From Leptospira limi (GTDB taxonomy: Bacteria; Spirochaetota; Leptospiria; Leptospirales; Leptospiraceae), in contig NZ_JAMQPV010000001.1 in the NCBI RefSeq assembly GCF_026151395.1, forward strand, positions 1,488,001-1,552,000: a stretch of 64,000 nucleotides of DNA. Reading direction: 5' to 3'. The notes below the pieces were generated by a model. It saw only the letters and a list, made by a program, of their open reading frames with translations, did not search any database and had not been told where the DNA came from. The translations under genes were made by a program, and so were the position numbers. Position 1 is the stretch's first letter, and each line of letters starts with the position of its first letter. Shown here in pieces: positions 17,613 through 26,180 of this stretch.

Positions 17613-17909
17613 TTACTTTTTTTCACCAGCTGTCATTTCTGGATCAGTGACTTTGATTTTGCTTTTAAAATCCCATTTGCGAAAAGGGGACACAGCATCT
17701 AATCTTTCTTGAGTGACAAAGAACAAACGTTCTCCATATTTCACAAGTCCACCCTTGTAGTATGCATATTTCGTTTTGTGGTCAACGGTTCCCACTTCAA
17801 CTACCTTATTCCAATCTTCGCAAGTCTTTAACGATGGTACCTTTCTAAGATACAACTCCTTGATTGAGTTTTCTTTGACTGCATCGCGAAGTATTTTTTC
17901 CCATTCCAT
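17613..17909 (-). CDS. Small conserved hypothetical protein
   Basis: The 98-residue soluble, Lys-rich protein has no signal peptide, membrane segment or recognised motif; the middle is beta-rich (VVEVGTVDHKTKYAYYKGGLVKYGERLFFVTQ). It lies downstream of lnt by 25 bp on the same strand and may be the last gene of that operon. Confidence 0.6.
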   Translation of the reverse strand: MEWEKILRDAVKENSIKELYLRKVPSLKTCEDWNKVVEVGTVDHKTKYAYYKGGLVKYGERLFFVTQERLDAVSPFRKWDFKSKIKVTDPEMTAGEKK

Positions 17910-17934
17910 ATTCGAATAGCCTTTCTATCCTATG

Positions 17935-19557
17935 CTAAATTTCAATTTCATTTTTCTTTTTATACGAGTGGAATGCTCTAGGACTCGTGAAAAATGCAAA
18001 AAATAAGCCAAAAAGAGCCATGAACCTCCAAGGATAGGGGCCAATTTGCAAATAAGGAGTCTTTCTTTGAGTGGGAACGGTCACCACATCAAAGTAGGCG
18101 ATAGCTTTTTGAAAGATCGGTATTTCCCCCATCATCTCTCTTCCCCAAGGATCATAGGCTGTTGTCATACCAGATACAGCGGCTCGAACATAGGGCCTAC
18201 CTGATTCAATGGCTCGTAACCTTCCCGCTCCAGCATGTTGTTTTGTTTCCGTCTGGCTCTCAAACCATGAATCATTTGTGAGGTTGATGATCAGTTCTGA
18301 AGGGGAACGTTTTACCATACTTCTGACAAATTCTGGATACAAAACTTCATAACAAATAAGAGGAGTCAATACTACAGATTCATTGGATTTGGTTTGAATG
18401 GTTTGAGAAGTAAATTCGTTGTTTGGGATATGGTGGCTTACCTCAGGGAATAATTCTTTTAAGAAAGGTAGTGTTTCTTCAAAAGGAAGGTATTCTCCAA
18501 ATGGCAATAGGATATGTTTGAATCGCCTATCTGTTTGTAAGGTGATCGGATGCAAGGTGCTAAATGAATTTCTGGATCCTTGATCCCAGACGAGTTCATT
18601 AAAAAGTAATGGGGAATTTGCCTTCTTGACAAGATTTGTTGTGATATCGACAAAACTTTGGCTATACGTAGAGTTTGTATGTTCGGATGCCAAGGTGCCT
18701 AAAAAAGGAATGGAAGATTCAGGTAATACAATCACATCAATTGGTTTAGGTGCATTGCGTATAGCTTCCTCTGAAAGATTATACACATCTTGCAAGGTTT
18801 TTGTCATAAAATCAAAGTTTTCTCTGATTTCATTTTTCGCATATGGTGTGTTTGGTTGGACTAAAACCATATGAAGGTTTTTCCCTGATGGGATCGTTTC
18901 TGCCAAAAAATATAAATTGGTAGAGAAAATGAAAAGAATTGGGGCCAAGTATAAAACTGATTCTTTCCAATTTGAAATTTTATGGCTGACCATCAGGTAA
19001 AGTAAAGATACAGATACAACGGAAACTACACCAAGCACCTCGGTACCAAAACGTGCCATTTGTCGCCAAAGGATTTGGTTTCGGAACAGATCACCCCAAT
19101 ACACAGGAAAAATCATTGGGCAGAGCCAATCTGAAATGAGAAACAGAGAAGGGAAAATCAAGAGATAAAACTTTGTTTCACCTACCAAACGATATTTGTG
19201 AATCAAATAAGCAGAAAAAAATACTACTCCAATTTTATAATACGAAAGGATCGCGTACAATAAAAAGAGAATGCATGTAACAAAGTTTCCTTGTGCAGAA
19301 ATATTTTTGATCGCATTCCACATCCAATAAAATGAAGTACAAGTTACCAAAAAGGAAAATAGAACTGTACAATGAATCGCAAATCGGAATGTTCCCACTC
19401 GAATGATTTCTTTTGTGACGAGGAGAATGAATAACACACTCAAAAACCCTGCGGTGACAAAACCGTAGGGCTCAAGTGAGAGTGCAAAACATATTGCAGC
19501 TAATACAAGGTATGTGAAGTGGGAATTAATTCCCGGAATTTTTGAGTGAATTCTCAT
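17935..19557 (-). CDS. lnt: Apolipoprotein N-acyltransferase
   Basis: Adds the third acyl chain to the N-terminal Cys of lipoproteins at the inner membrane. The 540-residue protein has about seven N-terminal membrane segments (1-215), a periplasmic nitrilase domain and a C-terminal membrane segment. The catalytic triad is visible: Glu in LPESSIPF (about 279), Lys in RRFKHILLPFGEY (about 347) and Cys in LICYEVLYPEF (about 402). The start codon lies inside the upstream foldase gene (32-bp overlap). The window encodes several lipoproteins that would be its substrates. Confidence 0.93.
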   Translation of the reverse strand: MRIHSKIPGINSHFTYLVLAAICFALSLEPYGFVTAGFLSVLFILLVTKEIIRVGTFRFAIHCTVLFSFLVTCTSFYWMWNAIKNISAQGNFVTCILFLLYAILSYYKIGVVFFSAYLIHKYRLVGETKFYLLIFPSLFLISDWLCPMIFPVYWGDLFRNQILWRQMARFGTEVLGVVSVVSVSLLYLMVSHKISNWKESVLYLAPILFIFSTNLYFLAETIPSGKNLHMVLVQPNTPYAKNEIRENFDFMTKTLQDVYNLSEEAIRNAPKPIDVIVLPESSIPFLGTLASEHTNSTYSQSFVDITTNLVKKANSPLLFNELVWDQGSRNSFSTLHPITLQTDRRFKHILLPFGEYLPFEETLPFLKELFPEVSHHIPNNEFTSQTIQTKSNESVVLTPLICYEVLYPEFVRSMVKRSPSELIINLTNDSWFESQTETKQHAGAGRLRAIESGRPYVRAAVSGMTTAYDPWGREMMGEIPIFQKAIAYFDVVTVPTQRKTPYLQIGPYPWRFMALFGLFFAFFTSPRAFHSYKKKNEIEI

Positions 19558-20575
19558 ATTCCAATCGACGAGTGTATTCTTCTGCGAGTTCTTTGTTACC
19601 TAAAGTTTTAATGCGAAGTTCCATCAATTTTTTCTCTTTTTCCGCATTTGATAAATTTGGATTGTTTTTGAGTAAGTTTTTTTCTTCAATTTCTAGTTTT
19701 GAAATTCTTTCTTCCTCTTCTTTCATTTCTCTCAAAACTTTTTCCATTCGGTCATTACCATCTTTCCCAAAATAACGAATTCGTACTTCACGTTCTTTTG
19801 ATTCGCGTTCTGTGCCTGAGAGTTTGACCAATTCGTTTTGTCTGAGGTCCATTTCCGTTTCAAATTTATCATATTGTGGTTCACGATTCACTACGGCGTT
19901 GTAATAATTACCAAAGGATTTTTTGCGATAATCTTCGTACAATCGAATTCGTTCGTCCGCTTTTAGGTTTTTAGTTTCCTCTAAAAAATTCTTTCGATTA
20001 AAACTAAAATCGGCAGTGGCTTCTTCCAATCCAAATATCAGATCTGCATCGTCTTTGGAAAAATACTTCCTTCTCAGTTGTTTGATTTGTTCGTAACGTT
20101 CGGCATTCGTGAAAGACTTGGAACTAGGATCTAATTGTACCATGGCTTCTTCGTATTTCAAATAATTGGTAAGTAAGTTTAATAGTTTTTTTGCATCTTC
20201 ACCAGAATACTCATTTTGTATAAAAGCTTTGATGTATTCGTGGCATTGTTCCCTTGTGCTACCTTCTGGGCATTGCCGGCGTAAGTTCCATAATTCAGAA
20301 ATTAAGTTTAGATCACCTGACTTTGCTTTAGCGATGATCTCGTCAAATCGCAAAAACTGACCATCGGGTGAAAAAATTGATTTCGCTGATTCTAAATAAA
20401 AAGGATCCACGGAAAAACCATCACTTTGGGTGCGAAAAAAAGACTCAGCTTTGTCATTTGGGTTCTCTTCATTGGAAGATCCAAAATCATTCGGTTTTGT
20501 GAATTGATAGATCACAAATACAAAGATAATAACAATGGCGCCGAAACTTACGAAACGAAGGTATTTTGTATGCAT
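19526..20575 (-). CDS. Lipase-specific foldase (lipase chaperone)
   Basis: The 349-residue protein is anchored by one N-terminal membrane segment (LRFVSFGAIVIIFVFVIYQF) with the rest in the periplasm. The long helical, charged body with repeated R..YF...D...LFGLEE and RIRYFGKDGNDRMEKVL units matches the foldase (Lif/LipB) family that folds secreted class I lipases. The lipase gene lies directly upstream on the same strand, which strongly supports the call. It overlaps lnt by 32 bp. The terminator between lipase and foldase would make the foldase less abundant. Confidence 0.82.
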   Translation of the reverse strand: MHTKYLRFVSFGAIVIIFVFVIYQFTKPNDFGSSNEENPNDKAESFFRTQSDGFSVDPFYLESAKSIFSPDGQFLRFDEIIAKAKSGDLNLISELWNLRRQCPEGSTREQCHEYIKAFIQNEYSGEDAKKLLNLLTNYLKYEEAMVQLDPSSKSFTNAERYEQIKQLRRKYFSKDDADLIFGLEEATADFSFNRKNFLEETKNLKADERIRLYEDYRKKSFGNYYNAVVNREPQYDKFETEMDLRQNELVKLSGTERESKEREVRIRYFGKDGNDRMEKVLREMKEEEERISKLEIEEKNLLKNNPNLSNAEKEKKLMELRIKTLGNKELAEEYTRRLEYENSLKNSGN

Positions 20576-20623
20576 AGAGATAGTGGTGAAGTAAAGTAAA
20601 GGTTAGAAAATGGGATCTGAAAA

Positions 20624-20655
20624 CAAAAAAACCCAAGGCAAAGCCTTAGGTTTTC
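20624..20655 (-). terminator. Intrinsic terminator after the lipase gene
   Basis: On the minus strand AACCTAAGGC and GCCTTGGGTT form a 10-bp stem (one G-T pair) around TTT, followed by a run of T. It lies between lipase and foldase and probably allows partial read-through. Confidence 0.85.
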
Positions 20656-20676
20656 TAAAAAATTAACAGAAGTAGA

Positions 20677-21606
20677 TTATTGGTTCGCCTTCATATTGGA
20701 AGCCATATTCATATAAAATCCTTCTACATCATACCATAAACTTCCAGATCGAAGTGTATTCGACACTTGTAAATGGTCAACTCCAGTGGTAAAGATTCCG
20801 TAAGAGGGACCTCCTTTCCAAGTTCCCCATTTTTGAGAAGAAAGTGGAACAAGACCATCATTTGTTGCCCCTTGTCCTTGGAAAAGTCCACCAGCAGCAC
20901 ATGCAGGGTGCAAAATTCCCATCAGTGGGTGTTGGATTAAATCAGGAAGGGTGATATAAGAACCATACGAGAAATACTTCACACCTGATTGATTGGGAGT
21001 GTAAGAGTTAAATGTAGATAAACCTTCTTTGGTAAGAGAAGATAAAGCTGCAAGTGCATTCTGTTGGTTGGTTCCACCATAAACTACTTTCACAAGTGTT
21101 TCTACAATGCTTGCCACAAATGGTTGGATCCAACCTGGAAGGACAGTTTTAATGATATCTGCAATTGGTGAACCATAATGAGGAGTATTGAGTGTTGTGA
21201 GGGTTGCCACTCGACTGGAAAGTCCTAAGTTGGAAACCATATAACGACTATCGAGACCACCTTGGGAGTGGCCAAGGATATGGAATTTGCCAGAGTAGTT
21301 AGTGGCTGCTGCATAAGTTAAGATAGCGGCTTTTAATTCAGCTGCTCTCACTTCATTGGAGTTAGCTGCTGTTTTTGATGGAGCGTATACAGTAGCTCCT
21401 TGGCTTCTGAGGTAGTCATCTGTTCCACCCCAATAGTTGACAATACTAATGATCCCACCAGAATTTTCGCCCCATCCAAAAAGGCCATGTGATAAAATGA
21501 TCGGGTAGGTTCCCGCAAGTGGTTTAGAAGAAGAACCAGAACTCGCAAGAACTGGGGTTGCCATCATGGCAGTCACAAAAAAGGCCAAAAGACTTTTTCG
21601 AATCAT
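20677..21606 (-). CDS. Secreted triacylglycerol lipase, foldase-dependent class I
   Basis: It has 309 residues from the ATG at 21606, chosen because GAGGTGA precedes it and a standard signal peptide follows (IRKSLLAFFVTAMMATPVLAS); an upstream in-frame codon is less likely. The alpha/beta-hydrolase triad is Ser114 in GHSQGG, Asp250 in TNDGLVP and His278 in VDHLQV, with HGLFGW forming the oxyanion loop. It resembles Pseudomonas/Burkholderia class I.1/I.2 lipases, but only one Cys is present, so the usual disulfide is missing. It hydrolyses extracellular triglycerides. The next gene on the strand is its foldase. Confidence 0.93.
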   Translation of the reverse strand: MIRKSLLAFFVTAMMATPVLASSGSSSKPLAGTYPIILSHGLFGWGENSGGIISIVNYWGGTDDYLRSQGATVYAPSKTAANSNEVRAAELKAAILTYAAATNYSGKFHILGHSQGGLDSRYMVSNLGLSSRVATLTTLNTPHYGSPIADIIKTVLPGWIQPFVASIVETLVKVVYGGTNQQNALAALSSLTKEGLSTFNSYTPNQSGVKYFSYGSYITLPDLIQHPLMGILHPACAAGGLFQGQGATNDGLVPLSSQKWGTWKGGPSYGIFTTGVDHLQVSNTLRSGSLWYDVEGFYMNMASNMKANQ

Positions 21607-21677
21607 AAATATTTCACCTCTGAATTTTCTAAGATAAAATTGTGTCAATTTGACTTAAGTGGGGCAAGAAAATTTTT

Positions 21678-21714
21678 TTATGACAAATAAAAAAATGGTA
21701 AAAAAATGTCATAA
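21678..21714. promoter_or_regulatory. Inverted repeat in lipase-tetR intergenic region
   Basis: TTATGACA (21678-21685) and TGTCATAA (21707-21714) are exact inverted repeats 21 bp apart, directly abutting the first TTGAAC palindrome. It could be a second regulator's site; there is no independent support. Confidence 0.3.
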
Positions 21715-21728
21715 TTGAACATGTTCAA
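21715..21728. promoter_or_regulatory. TetR-type operator 1
   Basis: A perfect palindrome TTGAACATGTTCAA lies between the divergent lipase and TetR genes. It is identical to operator 2 except for one central base. Confidence 0.7.
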
Positions 21729-21754
21729 AAAGAGAAACATGTTGTGCCAACAAT

Positions 21755-21768
21755 TTGAACGTGTTCAA
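21755..21768. promoter_or_regulatory. TetR-type operator 2
   Basis: TTGAACGTGTTCAA, with identical 6-bp arms to operator 1. The centres are 40 bp apart, about four helical turns, placing both sites on the same face of DNA. This overlaps an in-frame TTG that could otherwise be taken as the regulator's start. Confidence 0.7.
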
Positions 21769-21820
21769 TTCGTTGGAAATCGGACATTCTGTTCTCAATT
21801 TAATTAGACCAAACGATACA

Positions 21821-22528
21821 ATGCCAAACTCTATGAACGTACAACTCAAACTAGGGGTGAATCAAACATTCACAAAAAGGGAACAAACCAAACAAAAGAT
21901 TTTTCGAACGGCAATTGTCCTATTTCAAAAAGAAGGGTATGAGACAACTACAATGCGAATGATCGCAAAGGAAGCCAAAGTTTCATTGGGACTTACTTAT
22001 TACCATTTCCAATCCAAAGAAGCTTTGGTATTAGAATTCTATAAAAGTTCTCAGAAGGAATTGATCAGACAATCGGAATTGTTTTTCAAAACAACAAAAG
22101 ATTTTAAGGCGCGTTATAAGTTTATCGTCACAACACAATTAGAGCTTTTTTCCCATCATAAAAAATTCTTACAGGTCCTTGCAAGACAAGCTGGAGATCC
22201 AACCTATCCTCTATCACCATTTAGTTCTGAGAGTGAGAGTTTACGTGAAGAAGCTGTAGGAATCATACGTCTTGCGATGATGACTTCTAATACAAAATTA
22301 CGAGAGGACTTGAGTAAAGTTTTGCCTGATCTTCTTTGGATGCAACAAATGGGGATATTGTTTTTTTGGTTAAGTGATCCTACCAAATCATTTCAAAACA
22401 CAAAATTGATGATCCATGATTCTTTGGATCTGACTTTTAAACTCATCAAACTTTCCAATTTCCCATTGTTCAAAAGTGTAATGGGACCCATCTTTCGGAT
22501 GGTCAGACTTGCAAAATTGAAATCATAA
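21821..22528 (+). CDS. TetR family transcriptional regulator, divergent from lipase
   Basis: About 235 residues from the ATG at 21821 (ATG at 21833 is also possible); a longer frame from TTG 21755 would translate an operator. The N-terminal helix-turn-helix is clear: KIFRTAIVLFQKEGYETTTMRMIAKEAKVS then GLTYYHFQSKEALV. The C-terminal ligand domain is not of a type I can assign. The two palindromes upstream fit self-repression and control of the divergent lipase operon; a fatty-acid or acyl-CoA ligand is a guess from that context. Confidence 0.88.
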   Translation: MPNSMNVQLKLGVNQTFTKREQTKQKIFRTAIVLFQKEGYETTTMRMIAKEAKVSLGLTYYHFQSKEALVLEFYKSSQKELIRQSELFFKTTKDFKARYKFIVTTQLELFSHHKKFLQVLARQAGDPTYPLSPFSSESESLREEAVGIIRLAMMTSNTKLREDLSKVLPDLLWMQQMGILFFWLSDPTKSFQNTKLMIHDSLDLTFKLIKLSNFPLFKSVMGPIFRMVRLAKLKS

Positions 22529-22547
22529 ATACTCTCGAAAACACTAC

Positions 22548-22575
22548 TTGTCAAATACGGAAAATTTGGTAGAGT
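22548..22575 (+). promoter_or_regulatory. Promoter of the TPM-domain gene
   Basis: TTGTCA (22548-22553) and TAGAGT (22570-22575) are 16 bp apart. The predicted start falls two or three bases before the ATG at 22585. Confidence 0.45.
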
Positions 22576-22584
22576 CTAAGCCCT

Positions 22585-24228
22585 ATGTTATGGAATCCGA
22601 AATTTAGCTTCCAATTCCTTTTCACAATTTGTTTGGTTCATCTCATTTGTTTGACACCAGTGCTTGCAAAAGAACCCAAACTCCTTACTTCGCCCATCAC
22701 GGATGAAGTTGGAATCTTAAGTCCCTCACAGATCACTCACTTACAATCGGTTATATCCGAAATCGAATCAAAAACTGGCGCACAAGTATTTTTATACATC
22801 ATTGAAAGTTTAGTGGGAGAAAATTTAGAATCTTATTCCCTTCAAGTCGCAGAACGATCAAAAATTGGCCAAAAAGGAAAAGACAATGGGGTGCTAGTGC
22901 TCCTTTCGGTAGGTGATCGTAAGGTAAGGATAGAAGTTGGTTATGGATTAGAGGAAACTTTAACAGACGCATTGTGCAATCGAATCATCAAAAACATCAT
23001 GATTCCCGAATTCAAAAAAGGAGATATTCCAAACGGGATTCTGCTTGGTTATGATGCAATTGCATTGATACTATTTGGAGATGCTGATTCCAATCCCAAT
23101 TTACAAACGAATTTTCCAGATGGCATCGGTACAACTATTTCCAATGACAATACAGTAACAAACATTGGAATTTCGATCGTTGTGATCGTAGTTGCTGGTA
23201 TCGTATATTTCCTTTTGACTGATAGGAAAAAATTCAAACGTAAAATTTGGTTGGATGTATTGTATGGTGGAGTTGTCGTATCAGGACTTATCTACTTCTT
23301 ACCAGATGCAGTTTTTTATTTTTTCTGCTTTGGGGTGATCGCATTCAATTTATATCTATTGTATGGGCGTTGGGACTTGTTATCGTATCTCTATTCGATC
23401 CTTTCGCTTCTTTTTTGGATCCCATTTTTACAATTCAGTTTTCATACCGAATGGATTGTCCTCTTTTGGATCATTGGTGTCATTGGATCCATCCTTTTGG
23501 TCATTAAACTCGCATTAGATGAAGTATTGATAACTTCCTACAAGGCGTTTGCCAAAAAATTAGGTTTTACTGGCAGTGGACTTTTTTTCCATACCCTTGC
23601 CATCCTTAGCTTATGGTTTAGTATTAATTCCTTTCTGAACCAAAAATCAATTTTTTACATAGTCTATTACCAAGGGCTTATTCTTTTTACCTTGTATGGA
23701 TTTTCCATTTCAGTCTTCCAAAAACATGCCATCCGATATGGAATCTGTTTTCTCTTATGGTTGTCTGTCATTTATGGATTATACTTTTTTGGCCAATCCC
23801 ATGAAAACATAGCTAAACAAATTGATTATAATACCTTATTCCAAAGTTTCCAATGGTTTTGTTGTTTGGTATTGGGTTTTGTCTTAGCAAATTCAATTCA
23901 TGTGAAATCTTGGAAGACTAGGTCTTTGAAATATGGACTCATTTCTCTAGTTTGGACTTTTGGGTTTTCCATTGAATGTATCCTCGGATTCAGTGATCAC
24001 TTTTCGGTAGCGATCTTTTTCTTGTCTTACTTTACCTTACTTATTTTGCATTTCTTTTATACAATTTGGGAAGAAAGTGACAGTAGTTCCTATTCCTCTT
24101 ACTCATCAAGTTCAAGTTCTTCTAGTTATACAAGTTCATCAAGTTCCTATCGAACCAGCTCAAGTTCTAGTTCAAGTGGTGGTGGCGGAGGAAGTTTTGG
24201 AGGAGGAGGGAGTTCTGGAAGTTGGTAG
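22585..24228 (+). CDS. TPM-domain membrane protein with Ser/Gly-rich tail
   Basis: The 547-residue protein has a signal peptide (1-28), then a TPM (YgcG/Psb32-like) domain at about 35-165 with ITDEVGILSPSQI, KDNGVLVLLSVGDRKVRIEVGYGLE and the IIKNIMIPEFKKGD region. About eight to ten membrane segments follow (205-500), and a tail of Ser runs ending GGGGGSFGGGGSSGSW, as is typical of the family. TPM domains are thought to have phosphatase or membrane-repair roles; the role here is unknown. Short TCAAGT/AGTTCT repeats encode the Ser tract. It converges on the next gene with a 14-bp gap. Confidence 0.88.
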   Translation: MLWNPKFSFQFLFTICLVHLICLTPVLAKEPKLLTSPITDEVGILSPSQITHLQSVISEIESKTGAQVFLYIIESLVGENLESYSLQVAERSKIGQKGKDNGVLVLLSVGDRKVRIEVGYGLEETLTDALCNRIIKNIMIPEFKKGDIPNGILLGYDAIALILFGDADSNPNLQTNFPDGIGTTISNDNTVTNIGISIVVIVVAGIVYFLLTDRKKFKRKIWLDVLYGGVVVSGLIYFLPDAVFYFFCFGVIAFNLYLLYGRWDLLSYLYSILSLLFWIPFLQFSFHTEWIVLFWIIGVIGSILLVIKLALDEVLITSYKAFAKKLGFTGSGLFFHTLAILSLWFSINSFLNQKSIFYIVYYQGLILFTLYGFSISVFQKHAIRYGICFLLWLSVIYGLYFFGQSHENIAKQIDYNTLFQSFQWFCCLVLGFVLANSIHVKSWKTRSLKYGLISLVWTFGFSIECILGFSDHFSVAIFFLSYFTLLILHFFYTIWEESDSSSYSSYSSSSSSSSYTSSSSSYRTSSSSSSSGGGGGSFGGGGSSGSW

Positions 24229-24242
24229 TAAGAAATGATTGT

Positions 24243-24716
24243 TTATGAATTAATAACTCGCTTGCGGTAACGGATGTAAAACGGCTCGAAACTTGACTTG
24301 TTCCAAAATTTGACAGCTTCTTCGTTTTTTAAAATGGCTCGGAGTTCAATGGCGGGAATGTTTTTTTCCAAACACCAAAGATCCACATCTTTTAAGAGTT
24401 CTGTCATATACCCCTTTTTCTTTTTTCCTAGTTTGGTGACAGCAAGGTCAATGAAGAGACTTCTTTCTTCTTCGAGGTGAGGTTTTTCTTCAATCCTACC
24501 AATGACGAGTGAAACAAGTTCCTCTTCCACAAAAAATCCACGCATGTACACTTTCCCAGTACCGATCAATTTAAAATAGATATCAGTGAATTTGGTGGCA
24601 GCACGAGGACGAATGTGGAATAGACCATCTAACTCGAGTTCGTTTACCTTTCGGAAAAATTGATTCACGAGTTCGATGGTTTGGTTTCTATCGGATTCTA
24701 TAAGATCTCGGATCAA
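24243..24716 (-). CDS. GNAT family N-acetyltransferase
   Basis: The 157-residue protein with TTG start directly follows the glyS stop. It shows the GNAT fold: LVSLVIGRIEEKP then LFIDLAVTKLGKKKKGYMTELLKDV, where the K-rich loop replaces the usual R/QxxGxG/A acetyl-CoA loop in a looser form, then IELRAILKNEEAVKFWNKSSFEPFYIRYRK. The substrate is unknown. It is probably co-transcribed with glyS. Confidence 0.82.
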   Translation of the reverse strand: MIRDLIESDRNQTIELVNQFFRKVNELELDGLFHIRPRAATKFTDIYFKLIGTGKVYMRGFFVEEELVSLVIGRIEEKPHLEEERSLFIDLAVTKLGKKKKGYMTELLKDVDLWCLEKNIPAIELRAILKNEEAVKFWNKSSFEPFYIRYRKRVINS

Positions 24717-26117
24717 CTATACCATTCTTTGGATGAGGTAAGATTTGAGTTCAGAAACTGGAATTCTTTCTTGTTTCATCGAATCCCTTTCACGAATGGT
24801 AACGGTCCCATCACTCATGGTATCATAATCGACTGTGATACAAAATGGAGTTCCGATTTCATCATGGCGGCGGTAACGTTTTCCAATCGCACCACTTTCA
24901 TCATAGTCAACATACCAATGGTTTCTTAAGTCTGCATAAATTTCTTTTGCTTTGGCATCAAGTCCGTCTTTTTTCATCAATGGGAAAATCGCAACCTTCA
25001 TGGGGCTCACTCGTTTTCCAAAACGCAATACAGTTCGAATGTCATCTTTTTCTAATTTTTCTTCTTCATAAGCATCACATAACACGGCTAAGAAGAAGCG
25101 GTTGAGTCCAAGTGCTGGTTCGACAACATAGGGAAGGTATTTTTTCTTTTGGTCTAAGTCGTGATACTTCAAATCTTCAGAAGAAAATTTCTCATGTTGG
25201 GTTAGGTCATAATCAGTTCTGGAAGCAATGCCCCAAAGTTCTCCCCAACCAAATGGATATTTGTATTCGATGTCACTTGTGGAATCACTATAAAAGGAAA
25301 GTTCTTCCTTCTCATGTTCTCTCACTCGTAGGTTTTCTTTTTTTAAACCGACTACATTCACAAGCCAGTCCATACAGTAGTCTACCCAATACTTGAACCA
25401 TTCTTTTTGGGTTCCAGGTTCACAGAAAAATTCCATCTCCATCTGTTCGAACTCACGAGTGCGAAAAATAAATTGGCGTGCCATGATTTCGTTACGGAAT
25501 GATTTCCCAATTTGAGCAATTCCAAAGGGAATTTTTTTCCGCGCAATTTGAGTTACATTTTTAAAATTGATAAAAATCCCTTGGGCCGTTTCTGGACGAA
25601 GGTAAATGTCAGTCGCTCCTTCTTCAGAAGCACCATGAGAAGTTTTAAACATCAAATTGAATTGTCTTGCATCGGTGAAACTACCGACGGTTCCACAAGT
25701 AGGGCAGGCATAAGCTTTTTCGCGGATTGTGTTTGTTAATTCTTCTAAACTTTTCCCAGTTGCCGCACCTTCTCCTTCTTTATCCTCTAAAAATTTGTCC
25801 ACACGCACTCGGGTTTTGCATTTTTTGCAGTCCATCAGTGGGTCATTAAAATTGGAAATATGGCCAGAAGCCTCCCAAACACGAGGGTGGAGGAGGATAG
25901 AAGAGTCGAGTCCCAATACATCATCCCTACGGTGGACAAAATACTCCCACCAAAGGCGTTTTAAATTATTAAGGACTTCAATCCCATTTGGACCATAGTC
26001 AAAGGTATTGGAGAGGCCTCCGTAAATTTCGGATCCTGGGAAAACAAAGCCTCTTCTCTTGGAGACTGCGACTATGGGTTTAAGCGACTGTTCTTCTTTC
26101 TCTTTCGGCTGTGCCAT
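24717..26117 (-). CDS. glyS: Glycyl-tRNA synthetase (single-chain, eukaryal/archaeal type)
   Basis: Charges tRNA-Gly. It has 466 residues from the ATG at 26117 (MAQPKEKEE); upstream codons would extend towards the divergent gene. Class II motifs are present: FVFPGSEIYGGLSNTFDYGPNG, RPETAQGIFINFKN (motif 1/2 area), GIAQIGKSFRNEI, RTREFEQMEMEFF and the motif 3 region EPALGLNRFFLAVLCDAYEEE. CKKC and CPTC form the zinc-type insertion. The C-terminal anticodon domain (VAIFPLMKKDGL) is intact. It is an alpha2-type enzyme, the form named glyQS in some genomes. Confidence 0.96.
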   Translation of the reverse strand: MAQPKEKEEQSLKPIVAVSKRRGFVFPGSEIYGGLSNTFDYGPNGIEVLNNLKRLWWEYFVHRRDDVLGLDSSILLHPRVWEASGHISNFNDPLMDCKKCKTRVRVDKFLEDKEGEGAATGKSLEELTNTIREKAYACPTCGTVGSFTDARQFNLMFKTSHGASEEGATDIYLRPETAQGIFINFKNVTQIARKKIPFGIAQIGKSFRNEIMARQFIFRTREFEQMEMEFFCEPGTQKEWFKYWVDYCMDWLVNVVGLKKENLRVREHEKEELSFYSDSTSDIEYKYPFGWGELWGIASRTDYDLTQHEKFSSEDLKYHDLDQKKKYLPYVVEPALGLNRFFLAVLCDAYEEEKLEKDDIRTVLRFGKRVSPMKVAIFPLMKKDGLDAKAKEIYADLRNHWYVDYDESGAIGKRYRRHDEIGTPFCITVDYDTMSDGTVTIRERDSMKQERIPVSELKSYLIQRMV

Positions 26118-26180
26118 ATCCGCCAAATTTTTTGTTTTCCATGAAAATTCAAAGTATTTTCCTTGAGATAAGACTAAAGA

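Noticed and set aside
19542..19775. Plus-strand 77-codon frame over the foldase gene
   Set aside because: Low-complexity Ser/Phe sequence produced by the Lys/Glu-rich coding strand of the foldase.
21755..21820. Longer TetR reading frame starting at TTG 21755
   Set aside because: The first codons are the operator palindrome TTGAACGTGTTCAA; a downstream ATG gives a normal TetR N-terminus.
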